Source: Gammaproteobacteria bacterium (GTDB lineage: Bacteria > Pseudomonadota > Gammaproteobacteria > Xanthomonadales > SZUA-5). Taken from it: 49,031 nt of DNA. The translations under genes were made by a program, and so were the position numbers. Of the stretch, positions 41,057-49,031 are shown piece by piece. Numbering within the stretch: the first letter of the stretch is position 1; every line of letters starts with the position of its first letter. The notes under the pieces are model-generated. The model searched no databases. It worked only from the letters and a program-made list of their open reading frames with translations, and was not told where the DNA came from. Where the stretch lies: positions 1 through 49,031 of the forward strand of contig JAUIFV010000011.1 in NCBI GenBank assembly GCA_030430155.1. Direction: 5' to 3'.

Positions 41057-42526
41057 ATGCGCGCCGACGACGCCTTCGTGAGTGGCTCGCAGCCCTCACT
41101 GCTCTGGTACGACCTGGAGACTTTTGGTGGCGACCCGGCAGCCGATCCCATAGCGCAGGTGGCCTGGTGCCGCACCGATCCGTCCCTGCAGATCATCGAG
41201 CCGCCGCAATCGCTGTACTGCCGGCCGCCGTGGTATTGCCTGCCTGATCCCGAAGCCTGCCTGGTCACCGGTCTGACGCCGCAGCGCTGTCTGACCGAAG
41301 GGGTCAGCCAGCGCCATTTCGCCGAACAGCTGTTGGCTCAGCTGGCGCGGCCGGAGACCACCAGCGCCGGATACAACGTGATTCGCTTTGACGATGAGTT
41401 CGTCCGCCATCTGCTTTGGCGCGAACTGCTCGATCCCTACGCGCGCGAGTGGCAGAACGGCAATCAGCGTTTCGACCTGCTCGACGTGGTGCGGATGACC
41501 TACGCGCTGCGCCCTGACGGCATCGAGTGGCCGAGCCGGGAGGACGGCAGGCCGAGTTTCAAGCTTGAGCATCTGGTCGCCGCCAACGACTTGCCGCAGC
41601 CGCGCGCCCACGACGCGGTCAGCGATGTGGAGGCGACCATTGCCTTGGCCAGACTGCTGAACGAGCGCCAGCCGCGGCTGTTTGCCTGGGCGCGCAGGAT
41701 GGCGGACAAGAAGATCGTGCGCGAGCTGCTGCGCTGGTCGCCGGCGACACCGGTGGTCCATGTCTCCGGTCGCTATGCTCCGGAGCGCGGCTGCCTGACC
41801 TTGGCGCTGCCGCTGGGTCGCCACCCCGCTCAAGCCAACAAAGTCGCCGTGTATGACCTGGATCAGGATCCACAGCAGTGGATGGATCTGGATCAGGAGC
41901 AAATCAGCGCCCTGCTCTACGCACCGCGCGACGAGGTGGAGGTACGTCCTGGACTGAAGTTTGTGCATGTCGGTCGCTGCCCGATGCTGGCGCCGACATC
42001 GGTGCTGGCCGGCAGTGATTTGCAGCGCATCGGTTTGGACTTGGCTCGCTGCGAGCGACACGCCAAGCAGCTACAGGCGCAGCCGGACTTACTACAGAAG
42101 CTTTTGGCAGCCTTGGCCAAAGAGCGCGACTGGGACGACGCTACATCCGATCCGGAAGCCGAACTCTATTCCGGTTTCGTCACTGACGCCGATCGCAGTC
42201 GATTGAACGCCGTGCGGCTGGAGCCTGGCGCCGCCCTGCCCCGCTTCGACGATGGCCGACTGTCGGAACTGGCCTGGCGCTGGGCGTCCCGAGTGACAGC
42301 GGGCGAGGAGAGCGGCGATGCATCCCGATGGCAGGCGCTGGCGGCGCAGCGATTGCGCGAAGGCTACAGACGCCAGTCGCCCTACGCTCAGTGGCGCCAG
42401 CAGGTGCAACAATTGCAATCGACGCAAACCGATGCGGATGCAGCGGCGCTCCTTGCCGACCTGGAGCTATGGGGTAAGGCCGCAGCGGACCGCGCAGGAC
42501 TGATCGATGAGAAGGGACTGACATGA
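41057..42526 (+). CDS. sbcB: Exodeoxyribonuclease I
   Basis: Single-strand-specific 3'-to-5' DNA exonuclease used in recombination and mismatch repair. The 489-residue product has a DEDDh exonuclease domain: Asp19 and Glu21 in WYDLETFGGDP, GYNVIRFDDEF, and H-D-A-V-S-D-V-E-A-T, followed by the SH3-like and C-terminal domains typical of ExoI (for example KFVHVGRCPMLAP). Length is normal for the family. ATG at 41057. Its last bases overlap the start of the DUF2461 gene (ATGA), indicating translational coupling. Confidence 0.95.
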   Translation: MRADDAFVSGSQPSLLWYDLETFGGDPAADPIAQVAWCRTDPSLQIIEPPQSLYCRPPWYCLPDPEACLVTGLTPQRCLTEGVSQRHFAEQLLAQLARPETTSAGYNVIRFDDEFVRHLLWRELLDPYAREWQNGNQRFDLLDVVRMTYALRPDGIEWPSREDGRPSFKLEHLVAANDLPQPRAHDAVSDVEATIALARLLNERQPRLFAWARRMADKKIVRELLRWSPATPVVHVSGRYAPERGCLTLALPLGRHPAQANKVAVYDLDQDPQQWMDLDQEQISALLYAPRDEVEVRPGLKFVHVGRCPMLAPTSVLAGSDLQRIGLDLARCERHAKQLQAQPDLLQKLLAALAKERDWDDATSDPEAELYSGFVTDADRSRLNAVRLEPGAALPRFDDGRLSELAWRWASRVTAGEESGDASRWQALAAQRLREGYRRQSPYAQWRQQVQQLQSTQTDADAAALLADLELWGKAAADRAGLIDEKGLT

Positions 42527-43206
42527 ACGAAGGCTATTTCAGCAGCGCCTGCTTCGACTTCTTGACCGAACTCAAGGCCCATAACAGCCGGGATTGGTTT
42601 CAGGCCAACAAGAAGCGCTACGAAGCCGACGTCCGAGGCCCCTTTCAGCGCTTGCTCACCGATCTACAGCCCGCCCTGGCCAAGGTCAGCAACCAGTTCG
42701 TCGCCAGCCCCAAGACCGTCGGCGGATCGCTGTTCCGCATTCATCGTGATACCCGATTCAGCAAGGACAAGACGCCGTACAAGACCCATGCCGGCGCGCT
42801 GATTTTTCACCAGGACCGGTCCAAACCGGCGCCCTGTTTCTATCTGCACATTGATCCGGAGGGGTGCTTTTTCGGCGCCGGCATTTACCACCCCCCTGCC
42901 CCGGCGCTACGCGCCATTCGTGATTTTCTGGTCGACAACCCCAACGCCTGGGGGAAGGCCAAAGACAGCGTGCTCGGAGTCGGACTGGCCTTCGGCGGCG
43001 ACAGTCTGAGCCGACCGCCGCGCGGCTATGCTGCCGACCACCCACTGATTGATGATCTCAAGCGCAAGGACTTCGTGGTCTCAAAACCGCTCGACCAGGA
43101 TATGGCGATGTCTGCAGCGCTGCCGGACTGGTTCGCCCAGCGCGCAACCGAGGCCGCACCATTGGTCGACTACCTGTGCGCGGCACTAGACCTGCCCTTC
43201 GACTGA
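42523..43206 (+). CDS. DUF2461 family protein (TIGR02453-like)
   Basis: The 227-residue cytosolic protein is a full-length DUF2461 member, with N-terminal F-D-F-L-T-E-L-K-A-H-N-S-R-D-W-F, then RIHRDTRFSKDKTPYKTHAG, YLHIDPEGCFFGAGIYHP and a C-terminal P-L-V-D-Y-L. The conserved Arg, Asp, Lys and His residues suggest a nucleotide or nucleic-acid role, but no activity is established to my knowledge. Overlap with sbcB by ATGA suggests they are made together. Confidence 0.92.
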   Translation: MNEGYFSSACFDFLTELKAHNSRDWFQANKKRYEADVRGPFQRLLTDLQPALAKVSNQFVASPKTVGGSLFRIHRDTRFSKDKTPYKTHAGALIFHQDRSKPAPCFYLHIDPEGCFFGAGIYHPPAPALRAIRDFLVDNPNAWGKAKDSVLGVGLAFGGDSLSRPPRGYAADHPLIDDLKRKDFVVSKPLDQDMAMSAALPDWFAQRATEAAPLVDYLCAALDLPFD

Positions 43207-43362
43207 AATACGGGCTGGAACTGCCCAATTGGGTCACCGGTTGACCTGAATTGTCCGCTTCCACTTGCACCATACTCCTGCGTATGGCACGATCCGTTAC
43301 CGTTTGGCGCAAGGCTGAACGTCTGCGTAACGAGATCGCAACCATCTGGGGAGAGGAAGACG

Positions 43363-44226
43363 GTGATTCGAACGCTCATAGCAATGCTGTTGGGGCTTTA
43401 TCTGGGGATGGCCGGCAGCGCCGGCCTAGCGGCGACGGGGGTCGCCTTTGTGCACGGCACGGGCAAGCAAACCGATGCCTACAACGACTATTGGAAGCCG
43501 GCCTTTGTCAATTCGGTACGACAGGGCCTGTCCAATCAGTCCAACTACGTGGTGATCAACTGCGACTTCGAGCAGTACATGTGGAAGTCCCAGGCTGCCG
43601 GTTGTCTGGCTGGCCAGCTGACCAGCTTCATCAATGCGCGCGGCATCACCGATCTAGTGGTGATCACGCACTCCAACGGTGGCAACGTGATCCGCTGGAT
43701 CATGTCCAACCCCACCTACGACAGCCGCTACCCGAATATTGTCAGCAAGATTCGCTGGGTCAATGCGCTGGCACCGTCCAGCAAGGGCACCCCGCTGGCT
43801 GATGCGGTTACCGCCGGTAACGTCTTTGAACAGTCATTGGGCTGGCTGCTCGGCTACCAAAGCGATGCAGTGCGCATGCAGCAGGTCAGCTGGATGGCGT
43901 TCTACAACGCCAACTATCTTTACGGCACCTCGGGTCGCCCGGCCTTGCCCAAGGGCTTCTGGTCGGTAGTAGGCACCGACGTCGAAACGGCCATCTGGGA
44001 CGGCGACAGCTACTGCGGAGGCTACACGCTGAATCTGGGACTGGAAATCACTCAGGCCTGGCTGGATAGCTGCTCCGATGGGTTCCTCAACTGCTCCAGT
44101 CAGAACGGCGCAGGCCGAGTCTGGTTTTACGACACCAGCCGGATGGCCGGTGGCGAACCACTTAGCCACAACCAGTCGCGTCGGGCCTGCTTTGGCCTGG
44201 ACGTCATCCTGCGCAACGACATCTGA
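43363..44226 (+). CDS. Secreted alpha/beta-hydrolase, lipase-like
   Basis: The 287-residue protein has a signal peptide (about 1-23, ending in AGLAA). After it comes FVHGTG, an oxyanion-hole HG motif, and I-T-H-S-N-G-G with probable nucleophile Ser104 in place of the standard GxSxG. Several Cys pairs (for example around DSCSDGFLNCSS) suggest disulfides and export. Acid and His residues of a triad are not assigned with confidence; a His in EPLSHNQ near the end is a candidate. GTG at 43363 follows GAGAGGAAG. It is 15 bases upstream of the DUF4785 gene, likely one operon. Substrate unknown. Confidence 0.75.
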   Translation: MIRTLIAMLLGLYLGMAGSAGLAATGVAFVHGTGKQTDAYNDYWKPAFVNSVRQGLSNQSNYVVINCDFEQYMWKSQAAGCLAGQLTSFINARGITDLVVITHSNGGNVIRWIMSNPTYDSRYPNIVSKIRWVNALAPSSKGTPLADAVTAGNVFEQSLGWLLGYQSDAVRMQQVSWMAFYNANYLYGTSGRPALPKGFWSVVGTDVETAIWDGDSYCGGYTLNLGLEITQAWLDSCSDGFLNCSSQNGAGRVWFYDTSRMAGGEPLSHNQSRRACFGLDVILRNDI

Positions 44227-44241
44227 CCTGGGGAGAGGTTG

Positions 44242-45453
44242 ATGAATACCAAGCACAAGATCCTCATCGCTGCCCTCAGTGCAGCGCTGTACAGCGGCGT
44301 GTCCGGCGCCGGAATGCTGAACCCCGACACTGGTGATCTGGTGGCCACTGCAGTGGCCAAGGCTGCCATCGCCCCCGAACCCATCGTCGAGAATCCGGAG
44401 CTGCACTACGCCTGGCGCAGCAGTGAAACCAGCACGGAGCAGTCGCCTTTTGAAGCGGTCAGTCAAGAGTACTGGGCTGACTACAGCGCCGATCAGCTCA
44501 GCGCCGGCATCGATATCCACACCACGGCGCCCGGCGCGGTGGTGCGCATCAGTCCACTGCAAGGTACGCGCCATGCAGTGCAGCCGGCTGATCTGCAGGT
44601 GCAGCGCAACGGTCAGCTCTATGCCAATGCCAGCGGCATCAGCAGCGTAGCCAGCGCCGAGGACATCGCTGCCGGGCTGCCCGCCTTTCCCGACAACACC
44701 AGCGCCTTCAGGCTGCGCGCAGAACTCGGCAGTGGCGCCTTCCGACTCAGCGCGCCGGTGTCCGACGGCCGATATCTGATCCACGTCTACGAGCCCGACA
44801 GTGATCAGCAATTGAAGCTAAGCGCGGCCGCAGACAGCCATCTAAGTGGTCAGAACCTGAGCCTGCGGGCGAGTTTTGAGTCCGGCGGTCGAGTCAGCGC
44901 CGTGGACAACATCAACGGCGTGTTGACCGCGCCGGATGGACGCAGCTTCGAGTTGGATTACACCCTGCAGCGCGACGGCAGCTATGCCGCCAACCTGCCG
45001 GCTCCTGCCGCGGCTGCCAGCGATGGGCCGATACCGTGGGAAGTGCACACCTTCAGCAGCAGCGGTGAGGTACTCCGCGACGCCAAGACTGCAATCAGTA
45101 TCACCGCCCCGGTTGCGCGCCTGAGTGGCGCTGCTCATCAGCTGTCGTTGCGCGCTTATGGGACCAATGTCGTGGTCCAGTTCGGTATCGACAGCGGCGT
45201 GTCGGGACGCTTCCAGCTGACCGGTACGCTGTGGGGCACCAACGAGAAAGGTGCTCTGGTGCCAGTTGCCGTAGCACAAACGGCGAAGGACCTGAGTGGC
45301 GTTGAGGGCGACTATCTGGAACTGCGCTTTCTCACCGATGTGGTCGACCCGGCCAAGGTGCGCGCGCCCTTCGAGATCCGCGATCTGCGGCTGCAGAATC
45401 AGGCCGACATGGGCCTGCTGGAGCGGCGAGCACGCGCCTGGGTGTCTGACTGA
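44242..45453 (+). CDS. DUF4785-type exported protein
   Basis: The 403-residue protein has a signal peptide (about 1-23). After it come beta-rich segments in the style of stacked immunoglobulin-like domains: a first domain about 60-160, a second about 170-285 with V-F-like S-L-R-A-S-F-E and G-R-S-F-E-L-D-Y, and a third about 290-395 with Y-L-E-L-R-F. I assign it to DUF4785 from this pattern. ATG at 44242 with GGGGAGAG upstream, chosen over a TTG three bases earlier. It follows the lipase-like gene closely and may be its exported partner or chaperone; this is inference. A terminator follows. Confidence 0.7.
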   Translation: MNTKHKILIAALSAALYSGVSGAGMLNPDTGDLVATAVAKAAIAPEPIVENPELHYAWRSSETSTEQSPFEAVSQEYWADYSADQLSAGIDIHTTAPGAVVRISPLQGTRHAVQPADLQVQRNGQLYANASGISSVASAEDIAAGLPAFPDNTSAFRLRAELGSGAFRLSAPVSDGRYLIHVYEPDSDQQLKLSAAADSHLSGQNLSLRASFESGGRVSAVDNINGVLTAPDGRSFELDYTLQRDGSYAANLPAPAAAASDGPIPWEVHTFSSSGEVLRDAKTAISITAPVARLSGAAHQLSLRAYGTNVVVQFGIDSGVSGRFQLTGTLWGTNEKGALVPVAVAQTAKDLSGVEGDYLELRFLTDVVDPAKVRAPFEIRDLRLQNQADMGLLERRARAWVSD

Positions 45454-45477
45454 ACCAAAACGCAATATGCTGATTCA

Positions 45478-45508
45478 CCAACGCCCCACACCGGGGCGTT
45501 GGCGTTTT
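45478..45508 (+). terminator. Intrinsic terminator after the DUF4785 gene
   Basis: CCAACGCCCC and GGGGCGTTGG form a 10-bp stem with loop ACACC, followed by CGTTTTTG. It lies 25 bases after the stop and immediately before the next gene's start. Confidence 0.88.
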
Positions 45509-45519
45509 TGGGAATGGTG

Positions 45520-46347
45520 ATGGACAAGATACTTACCCTTTTGCGATGCGTTATGGCGGTGCTGGTTGGCGGCACTGCGTGTGCCGATGAGCTCAGAGTC
45601 GCTCCGTTGAGCATCGGCGAAAGCATCCAGATTCATTCTGAGGCATTGGGCGAGGAACGCCGGATCAATGTCTACTTTCCATATGACTACAGCCGTCAAA
45701 GCAAGACTTCGTTGCCTGTTCTGTACATGCCCGACGGCGGGCTGCAAGAGGATTTCGTGCACATTGCCGGGGTCCTTCAGGTTTCCATAGGCAACGGAAC
45801 CAGCCGTCCGTTCATTCTGGTAGGGATAGAGAACCCCCAACGTCGACGCGATCTGACCGGGCCGACCAACGTGACGGCAGACTTGGAGATTGCACCCGTT
45901 GTCGGCGGTTCCAAGGCATACCGGCAGTTTCTACGCAATGAATTGATCCCGTTGATTGAGAACCGTTATCCGGTGACATCGGAGCGGGCGATCATTGGCG
46001 AGTCCCTGGCGGGATTGTTTGTACTGGAGACCTTTCTCCTCGACCCCACTCTCTTCCAGCACTATTTCGCCATTGACCCCAGTCTTTGGTGGAACGCGGC
46101 GTACTACGTCGAGCACCTGGACCAGCACATTGGCACGGCGGCGCACGCCGCGCCTTCGGTTTTTCTCGCCAGTAGTTCGCAACCAGAGATAAACGTGTTG
46201 ACCGGCAAGTTTGCCGAGAAAGCGCGCCGGGCCCAGCCAGAACTGAAGCTGGTCCATGTCGAGTTGCCGGAGGAAAGCCACTCGACGATCTACCATCCCG
46301 CAGCGTTGGTCGGGTTGCGCCGCATGTTGGCGCCGCCCTCCCACTGA
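45520..46347 (+). CDS. Exported esterase of the esterase-D/IroE type
   Basis: The 275-residue protein has a short signal peptide (about 1-21, ending in GGTACA). The alpha/beta-hydrolase core follows: VYFPYDYSRQSKTSLPVLYM early, G-E-S-L-A-G with nucleophile Ser162, DPSLWW after it, and a late E-E-S-H-S-T with candidate His254. This order matches the PF00756 putative esterases, which include siderophore esterases such as IroE and Fes. No siderophore locus is visible here, so the substrate is open. The ATG at 45520 was chosen over one at 45514; both are in frame and the ribosome-binding site (GGGAA) is weak. Confidence 0.8.
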   Translation: MDKILTLLRCVMAVLVGGTACADELRVAPLSIGESIQIHSEALGEERRINVYFPYDYSRQSKTSLPVLYMPDGGLQEDFVHIAGVLQVSIGNGTSRPFILVGIENPQRRRDLTGPTNVTADLEIAPVVGGSKAYRQFLRNELIPLIENRYPVTSERAIIGESLAGLFVLETFLLDPTLFQHYFAIDPSLWWNAAYYVEHLDQHIGTAAHAAPSVFLASSSQPEINVLTGKFAEKARRAQPELKLVHVELPEESHSTIYHPAALVGLRRMLAPPSH

Positions 46348-46440
46348 GTTTGCTCTGGCGTCCGAGTACGATGTGCACGCTGTGGGGGTGAATGCCGAGC
46401 GCGGCTACAATCGCGCCTACTGATCGTCTGGCATTTCGCA

Positions 46441-47601
46441 TTGGGCACGCTCCCCTATCGTCGGCTTTCCGCCTTCTATCTGATTTATTTCGCCGCGCTG
46501 GGACTGTTCTCGCCCTATTGGGGCGCGTATCTGGAAACCCGCGGTCTGGCGCACTGGCAGATCGCGCTGGTGATGAGCATGTGGTTCGGCACACGTGCGC
46601 TGGCGCCGATGCCGTGGGCCTGGCTGAGCGAGCGCTATGGTCGCAACGAAGCCTGGCTGCGCATTGGGGCGGTGGGTACCCTGCTGAGTTTCGCCCTGTT
46701 CCTACTGCCGCTGAACTTCGCCGCCCTGCTGGTGGTGATGGCGGTGTTTGCCGCGCTCTACAACGCGATCATGCCGCAGTTCGAGGCGATGACCCTGGCC
46801 CATTTGGGAGCGCGTCGGTCGCTCTATGGGCGCATACGCGTTTGGGGTTCGGTGGGATTTGCGCTGACCGTGACCAGCGCCGGGGTTGTATTGGAACAGC
46901 TCGGCTATGCGGTGCTGCCGTGGGTGCTGCTGCCGCTGTTTGCCGCTCTGGCAGTGGCGGCATGGGTCAATCCTGACCCGGCCGGGTTGCGCGACAGTCC
47001 CCGCGTGCCATTTGCCCAGGTCAAGGCGCGGCTGGCCGACGGCTCGGTGAAGCGCTTGCTGCTGGTGGCCTTACTGATGCAGCTGGCGCACGGGCCCTAC
47101 TACGTCTACTTCGCCATCTATCTGGATCAGCAGGGTTTCGGGGCCAGCTGGGTCGGTGCCTATTGGGCGGTAGGCCTGGCGCTGGAGATCGCGATCTTCG
47201 TGATCATGCCGCAGATACTGGCGCGGTTTGACCCGCGCTGGCTACTGGCCTGCTGTCTGCTGAGCAGCGCCGCGCGCTGGGCGGTGGTGGCGTGGCTGCC
47301 CGAGCAGGTGCCGCTGATGCTGATTGCAGCGGCCAGCCATGCGCTGACCTTCGGCGTCTTCCATGCCACCACCATGCAGATCCTCAGCTCGCACTTTCCC
47401 GGCCGGCTGGCCGGGCACGGTCAAGGCCTGCTCTATGGCATCAGCTCCGGTTTGGGCGGCGTCGCCGGGGCAATAGTCGCTGGCGCGGCCTGGCGCTATA
47501 TCGGGCCCGCCGGGGCCTTCGTATGCGCAGCGGTGGTGTCACTGCTGGCCGTCGCGCTTTGTCCGTGGATACATACGCAGCCCGAGGCGGAAAGCGCTTA
47601 A
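46441..47601 (+). CDS. MFS transporter, HcaT-like (MFS_1_like)
   Basis: A 386-residue inner-membrane transporter with about twelve hydrophobic helices. The opening YRRLSAFYLIYFAALGLFSPYWG (split here by position: about residues 6-28) and the loop segment LSERYGR fit the HcaT (3-phenylpropionate permease) branch, with RVWGSVGFAL after helix 4. Translation starts at a TTG at 46441 with no strong ribosome-binding site; no ATG is in frame before the first helix. Substrate unknown. A 100-base remnant of another gene follows. Confidence 0.85.
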   Translation: MGTLPYRRLSAFYLIYFAALGLFSPYWGAYLETRGLAHWQIALVMSMWFGTRALAPMPWAWLSERYGRNEAWLRIGAVGTLLSFALFLLPLNFAALLVVMAVFAALYNAIMPQFEAMTLAHLGARRSLYGRIRVWGSVGFALTVTSAGVVLEQLGYAVLPWVLLPLFAALAVAAWVNPDPAGLRDSPRVPFAQVKARLADGSVKRLLLVALLMQLAHGPYYVYFAIYLDQQGFGASWVGAYWAVGLALEIAIFVIMPQILARFDPRWLLACCLLSSAARWAVVAWLPEQVPLMLIAAASHALTFGVFHATTMQILSSHFPGRLAGHGQGLLYGISSGLGGVAGAIVAGAAWRYIGPAGAFVCAAVVSLLAVALCPWIHTQPEAESA

Positions 47602-47609
47602 CGTCCGGC

Positions 47610-47705
47610 ATGTGGGTTTATCGCCTGGGCCTGGCCAAGGCCAAGTACTACGCCCTGACCGGCGAGTGGGTCAGCGGCAAGGAGGCCGCGCGCATCGATC
47701 TGAAC
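47610..47705 (+). pseudogene. Enoyl-CoA hydratase (crotonase) remnant
   Basis: About 30 codons read L-A-K-A-K-Y-Y-A-L-T-G-E-W-V-S-G-K-E-A-A-R-I-D-L-N, matching the crotonase segment after the catalytic region where family members have A-K-x-x-x-L-T-G-x-x-x-x-A-x-x-A-x-x-x-G-L. No flanking crotonase sequence remains. It is trapped between the MFS stop and the convergent end of the next gene. Confidence 0.6.
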
Positions 47706-47708
47706 TGC

Positions 47709-49031
47709 TTAGGACCGAGCCGGCGACACTCCAGAGCGCATTGCTCCCCAGCTCTGCTCCACTCGCCAGCCGGCGCGCAGCAGCTCGCGCAGGGCGCGTT
47801 CGCTGACCTTGCCACGTACCAGCAGCCGCGGCCGGTGAGCTAGCAGATCCTGACGTAAAGCAAAGCTCGCGGTGAGCTCAGTCCAGGGCACATAGTCCAC
47901 CGGCAGCACCACGCTAAGACTGCCGTCGCCGGCATCCAGTACCGGCGTCGGCCCGACCATACCGACCCGCGGCAGACCCGGTGAGCGCTCGGCCAGGATG
48001 CGCAGCTGCTGAAGAACGTCAATGAGATAGCGCGCCTCGCGCTCGGAGGCGGCGAAGGTGCCCATTTCCAGTAGCTGCGGACGGATGGTGGAAAAGCCGT
48101 GGTAGCCCAGCAGATCGACGAAGGCGGTCTGCTGTAGCGGATTGAAGGCGCCGTTGCGCAGAAAATCGCGGGCCGGCTTGCCGCGCAGGCTCAGGCCGCG
48201 CAGCTCCTTTTTGTTGCGTTTGCGTATGTCCTCGGGCTGCAACTCCCAGACCAGCTCATGAGCGTCGCCGGCCACGTCCAGCGCGGTGTCCAGCGGGCCG
48301 GATATCACCGAGCCCAGTCCCAAAGAAGCACCCTTGTCGCCCACCCAAGCGGCCCAGGCCAGATCGTCCAGGCGCTCAATCAGCAGCGGATTACTGCTGT
48401 AAGGGTCGACGCCGAGGTGCTTGGCCAGATCCCGGCGCACGCGCTGATAGCCGATCTCCCGCAGCGTCAGCCGCGCGAACAGCCGGCTGCTGCGCTGGCG
48501 CAGCGTTGGCCCTTGCTCGGCGTCGGATTCCTCGGCACTGCCGCGCTGATTCCAGCGATCGCGCGCCGCATCGGCCACGTCCAGCGCGGTTTCGCCCAGC
48601 CGCTCGGCACCGCGAACCAGATAGCGGCCTATGCCCGCCGGCATGCCGCGCACGGTTTCCTCCGGATTGGCAGCAACCTGACTGACCTGCTCCACCGGGC
48701 GGCGCAGCCGGCGGCCGCCGCTGTCCACCATCACCCGGCCCATGCTCATCTCCTCGAGTTGGTCGATAGCGTCAAGTTCGCGTATCCGCAGGGCCAGCAT
48801 ATCGGCACCATCGGCGACGATAATGCCGTGCTCGCTTTCGAGCATGTAGCGGCCGTAGTAGTCGACCACGCTGGCCTGCTCGCGGACCCGGTAGCCGTCG
48901 CCGCTCATCGCGACTTGCGGCGCAAGTTCGGCGGCAGGCAGCAGGCCTGGGTGCTCAAATTCGGCAGCTGACATGGTTGACGCCAGCGAAAGCGTCACAC
49001 CGACAATTAAGGATCGAGCAAGGAAACGGAG
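47709..49031 (-). CDS. Unrecognised exported protein, 5' end cut by window edge
   Basis: The minus-strand frame remains open to the window edge. The residues nearest the edge (L-R-F-L-A-R-S-L-I-V-G-V-T-L-S-L-A-S-T-M-S-A-A) look like the hydrophobic part of a signal peptide with cleavage near SAA. So the true start lies just outside, and the internal GTG at 48998 is unlikely to be it. About 440 residues are visible, with a charged helical middle (about 120-190), an N-K-K-E-L-R-G-L-S-L region and no catalytic motif I recognise. Probably periplasmic or surface exposed. The next genes upstream are unknown. Confidence 0.75.
   Translation of the reverse strand, partial: LRFLARSLIVGVTLSLASTMSAAEFEHPGLLPAAELAPQVAMSGDGYRVREQASVVDYYGRYMLESEHGIIVADGADMLALRIRELDAIDQLEEMSMGRVMVDSGGRRLRRPVEQVSQVAANPEETVRGMPAGIGRYLVRGAERLGETALDVADAARDRWNQRGSAEESDAEQGPTLRQRSSRLFARLTLREIGYQRVRRDLAKHLGVDPYSSNPLLIERLDDLAWAAWVGDKGASLGLGSVISGPLDTALDVAGDAHELVWELQPEDIRKRNKKELRGLSLRGKPARDFLRNGAFNPLQQTAFVDLLGYHGFSTIRPQLLEMGTFAASEREARYLIDVLQQLRILAERSPGLPRVGMVGPTPVLDAGDGSLSVVLPVDYVPWTELTASFALRQDLLAHRPRLLVRGKVSERALRELLRAGWRVEQSWGAMRSGVSPARS

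Noticed and set aside
1-49031. CRISPR arrays, rRNA and tRNA genes
   Set aside because: I saw no regularly spaced direct repeats with spacers and no tRNA cloverleaf or rRNA sequence; a covariance-model scan would be needed to exclude small RNAs.

Overview
The window is high-GC DNA (roughly 65% by eye) from a gammaproteobacterium, most likely of the Lysobacterales/Xanthomonadales. This rests on the rpsO-pnp and yajC-secD-secF blocks, an EfpL (YeiP) homologue, gammaproteobacterial Zur-type operators and the style of the secreted proteins. It is an inference from gene content, not a database result. The first gene (tpiA) and the last gene (an unrecognised exported protein) run off the ends.

Layout. 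1-3.5 kb: tpiA (minus), then rpsO-pnp (plus) with a promoter, leader hairpin and terminator. 3.6-14.4 kb: a storage-polymer region with class III PHA synthase phaE-phaC, efpL, an HSD10-type dehydrogenase, a Mur-ligase-like gene broken by one in-frame TGA, cyanophycin synthetase cphA, and a NarL-type response regulator with its kinase. Four GGGCCCAG-rich intergenic repeats lie only between 5.87 and 9.30 kb. A 178-bp miniature inverted-repeat element (14.39-14.57 kb) separates the kinase from yajC-secD-secF.

18-32.4 kb: a zinc-homeostasis region. Three sites matching GTTATAACATAAC with at most two mismatches lie just upstream of zigA, of a small gene plus a DUF1826 gene, and of an ABC-transporter/TonB-receptor operon. 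That operon is scrambled. A 1,188-bp segment (28882-30069) containing the intact ABC ATPase is inverted, so that an FtsX-type permease and a DUF3526 permease are each cut in two, with the pieces on opposite strands. Re-inverting the segment on paper and adding one lost base restores both frames and gives one minus-strand operon: FtsX permease, ATPase, two DUF3526 permeases, TonB-dependent receptor. The FtsX gene also carries a separate frameshift in a G run.

32.7-36.7 kb: an AT-rich (about 40-45% GC) foreign island holding two tightly coupled, unrecognised membrane-anchored genes, followed by remnants of an IS3-family transposase, a second transposase and part of a regulator. 36.7-49 kb: a frameshifted DUF418 membrane protein, a large REC-REC-PAS-GGDEF-EAL protein, exonuclease I (sbcB) overlapping a DUF2461 gene, a secreted lipase-like protein with a DUF4785 partner, an exported esterase, an HcaT-like MFS transporter, a crotonase remnant and the partial exported protein.

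Best candidates for something new are the inverted Zur-type ABC operon, the AT-rich two-gene membrane cassette, and the histone-like tail on PhaE. Several broken genes (Mur ligase, FtsX, DUF418) differ from intact by one base, so sequencing or assembly error must be excluded before biology is read into them.
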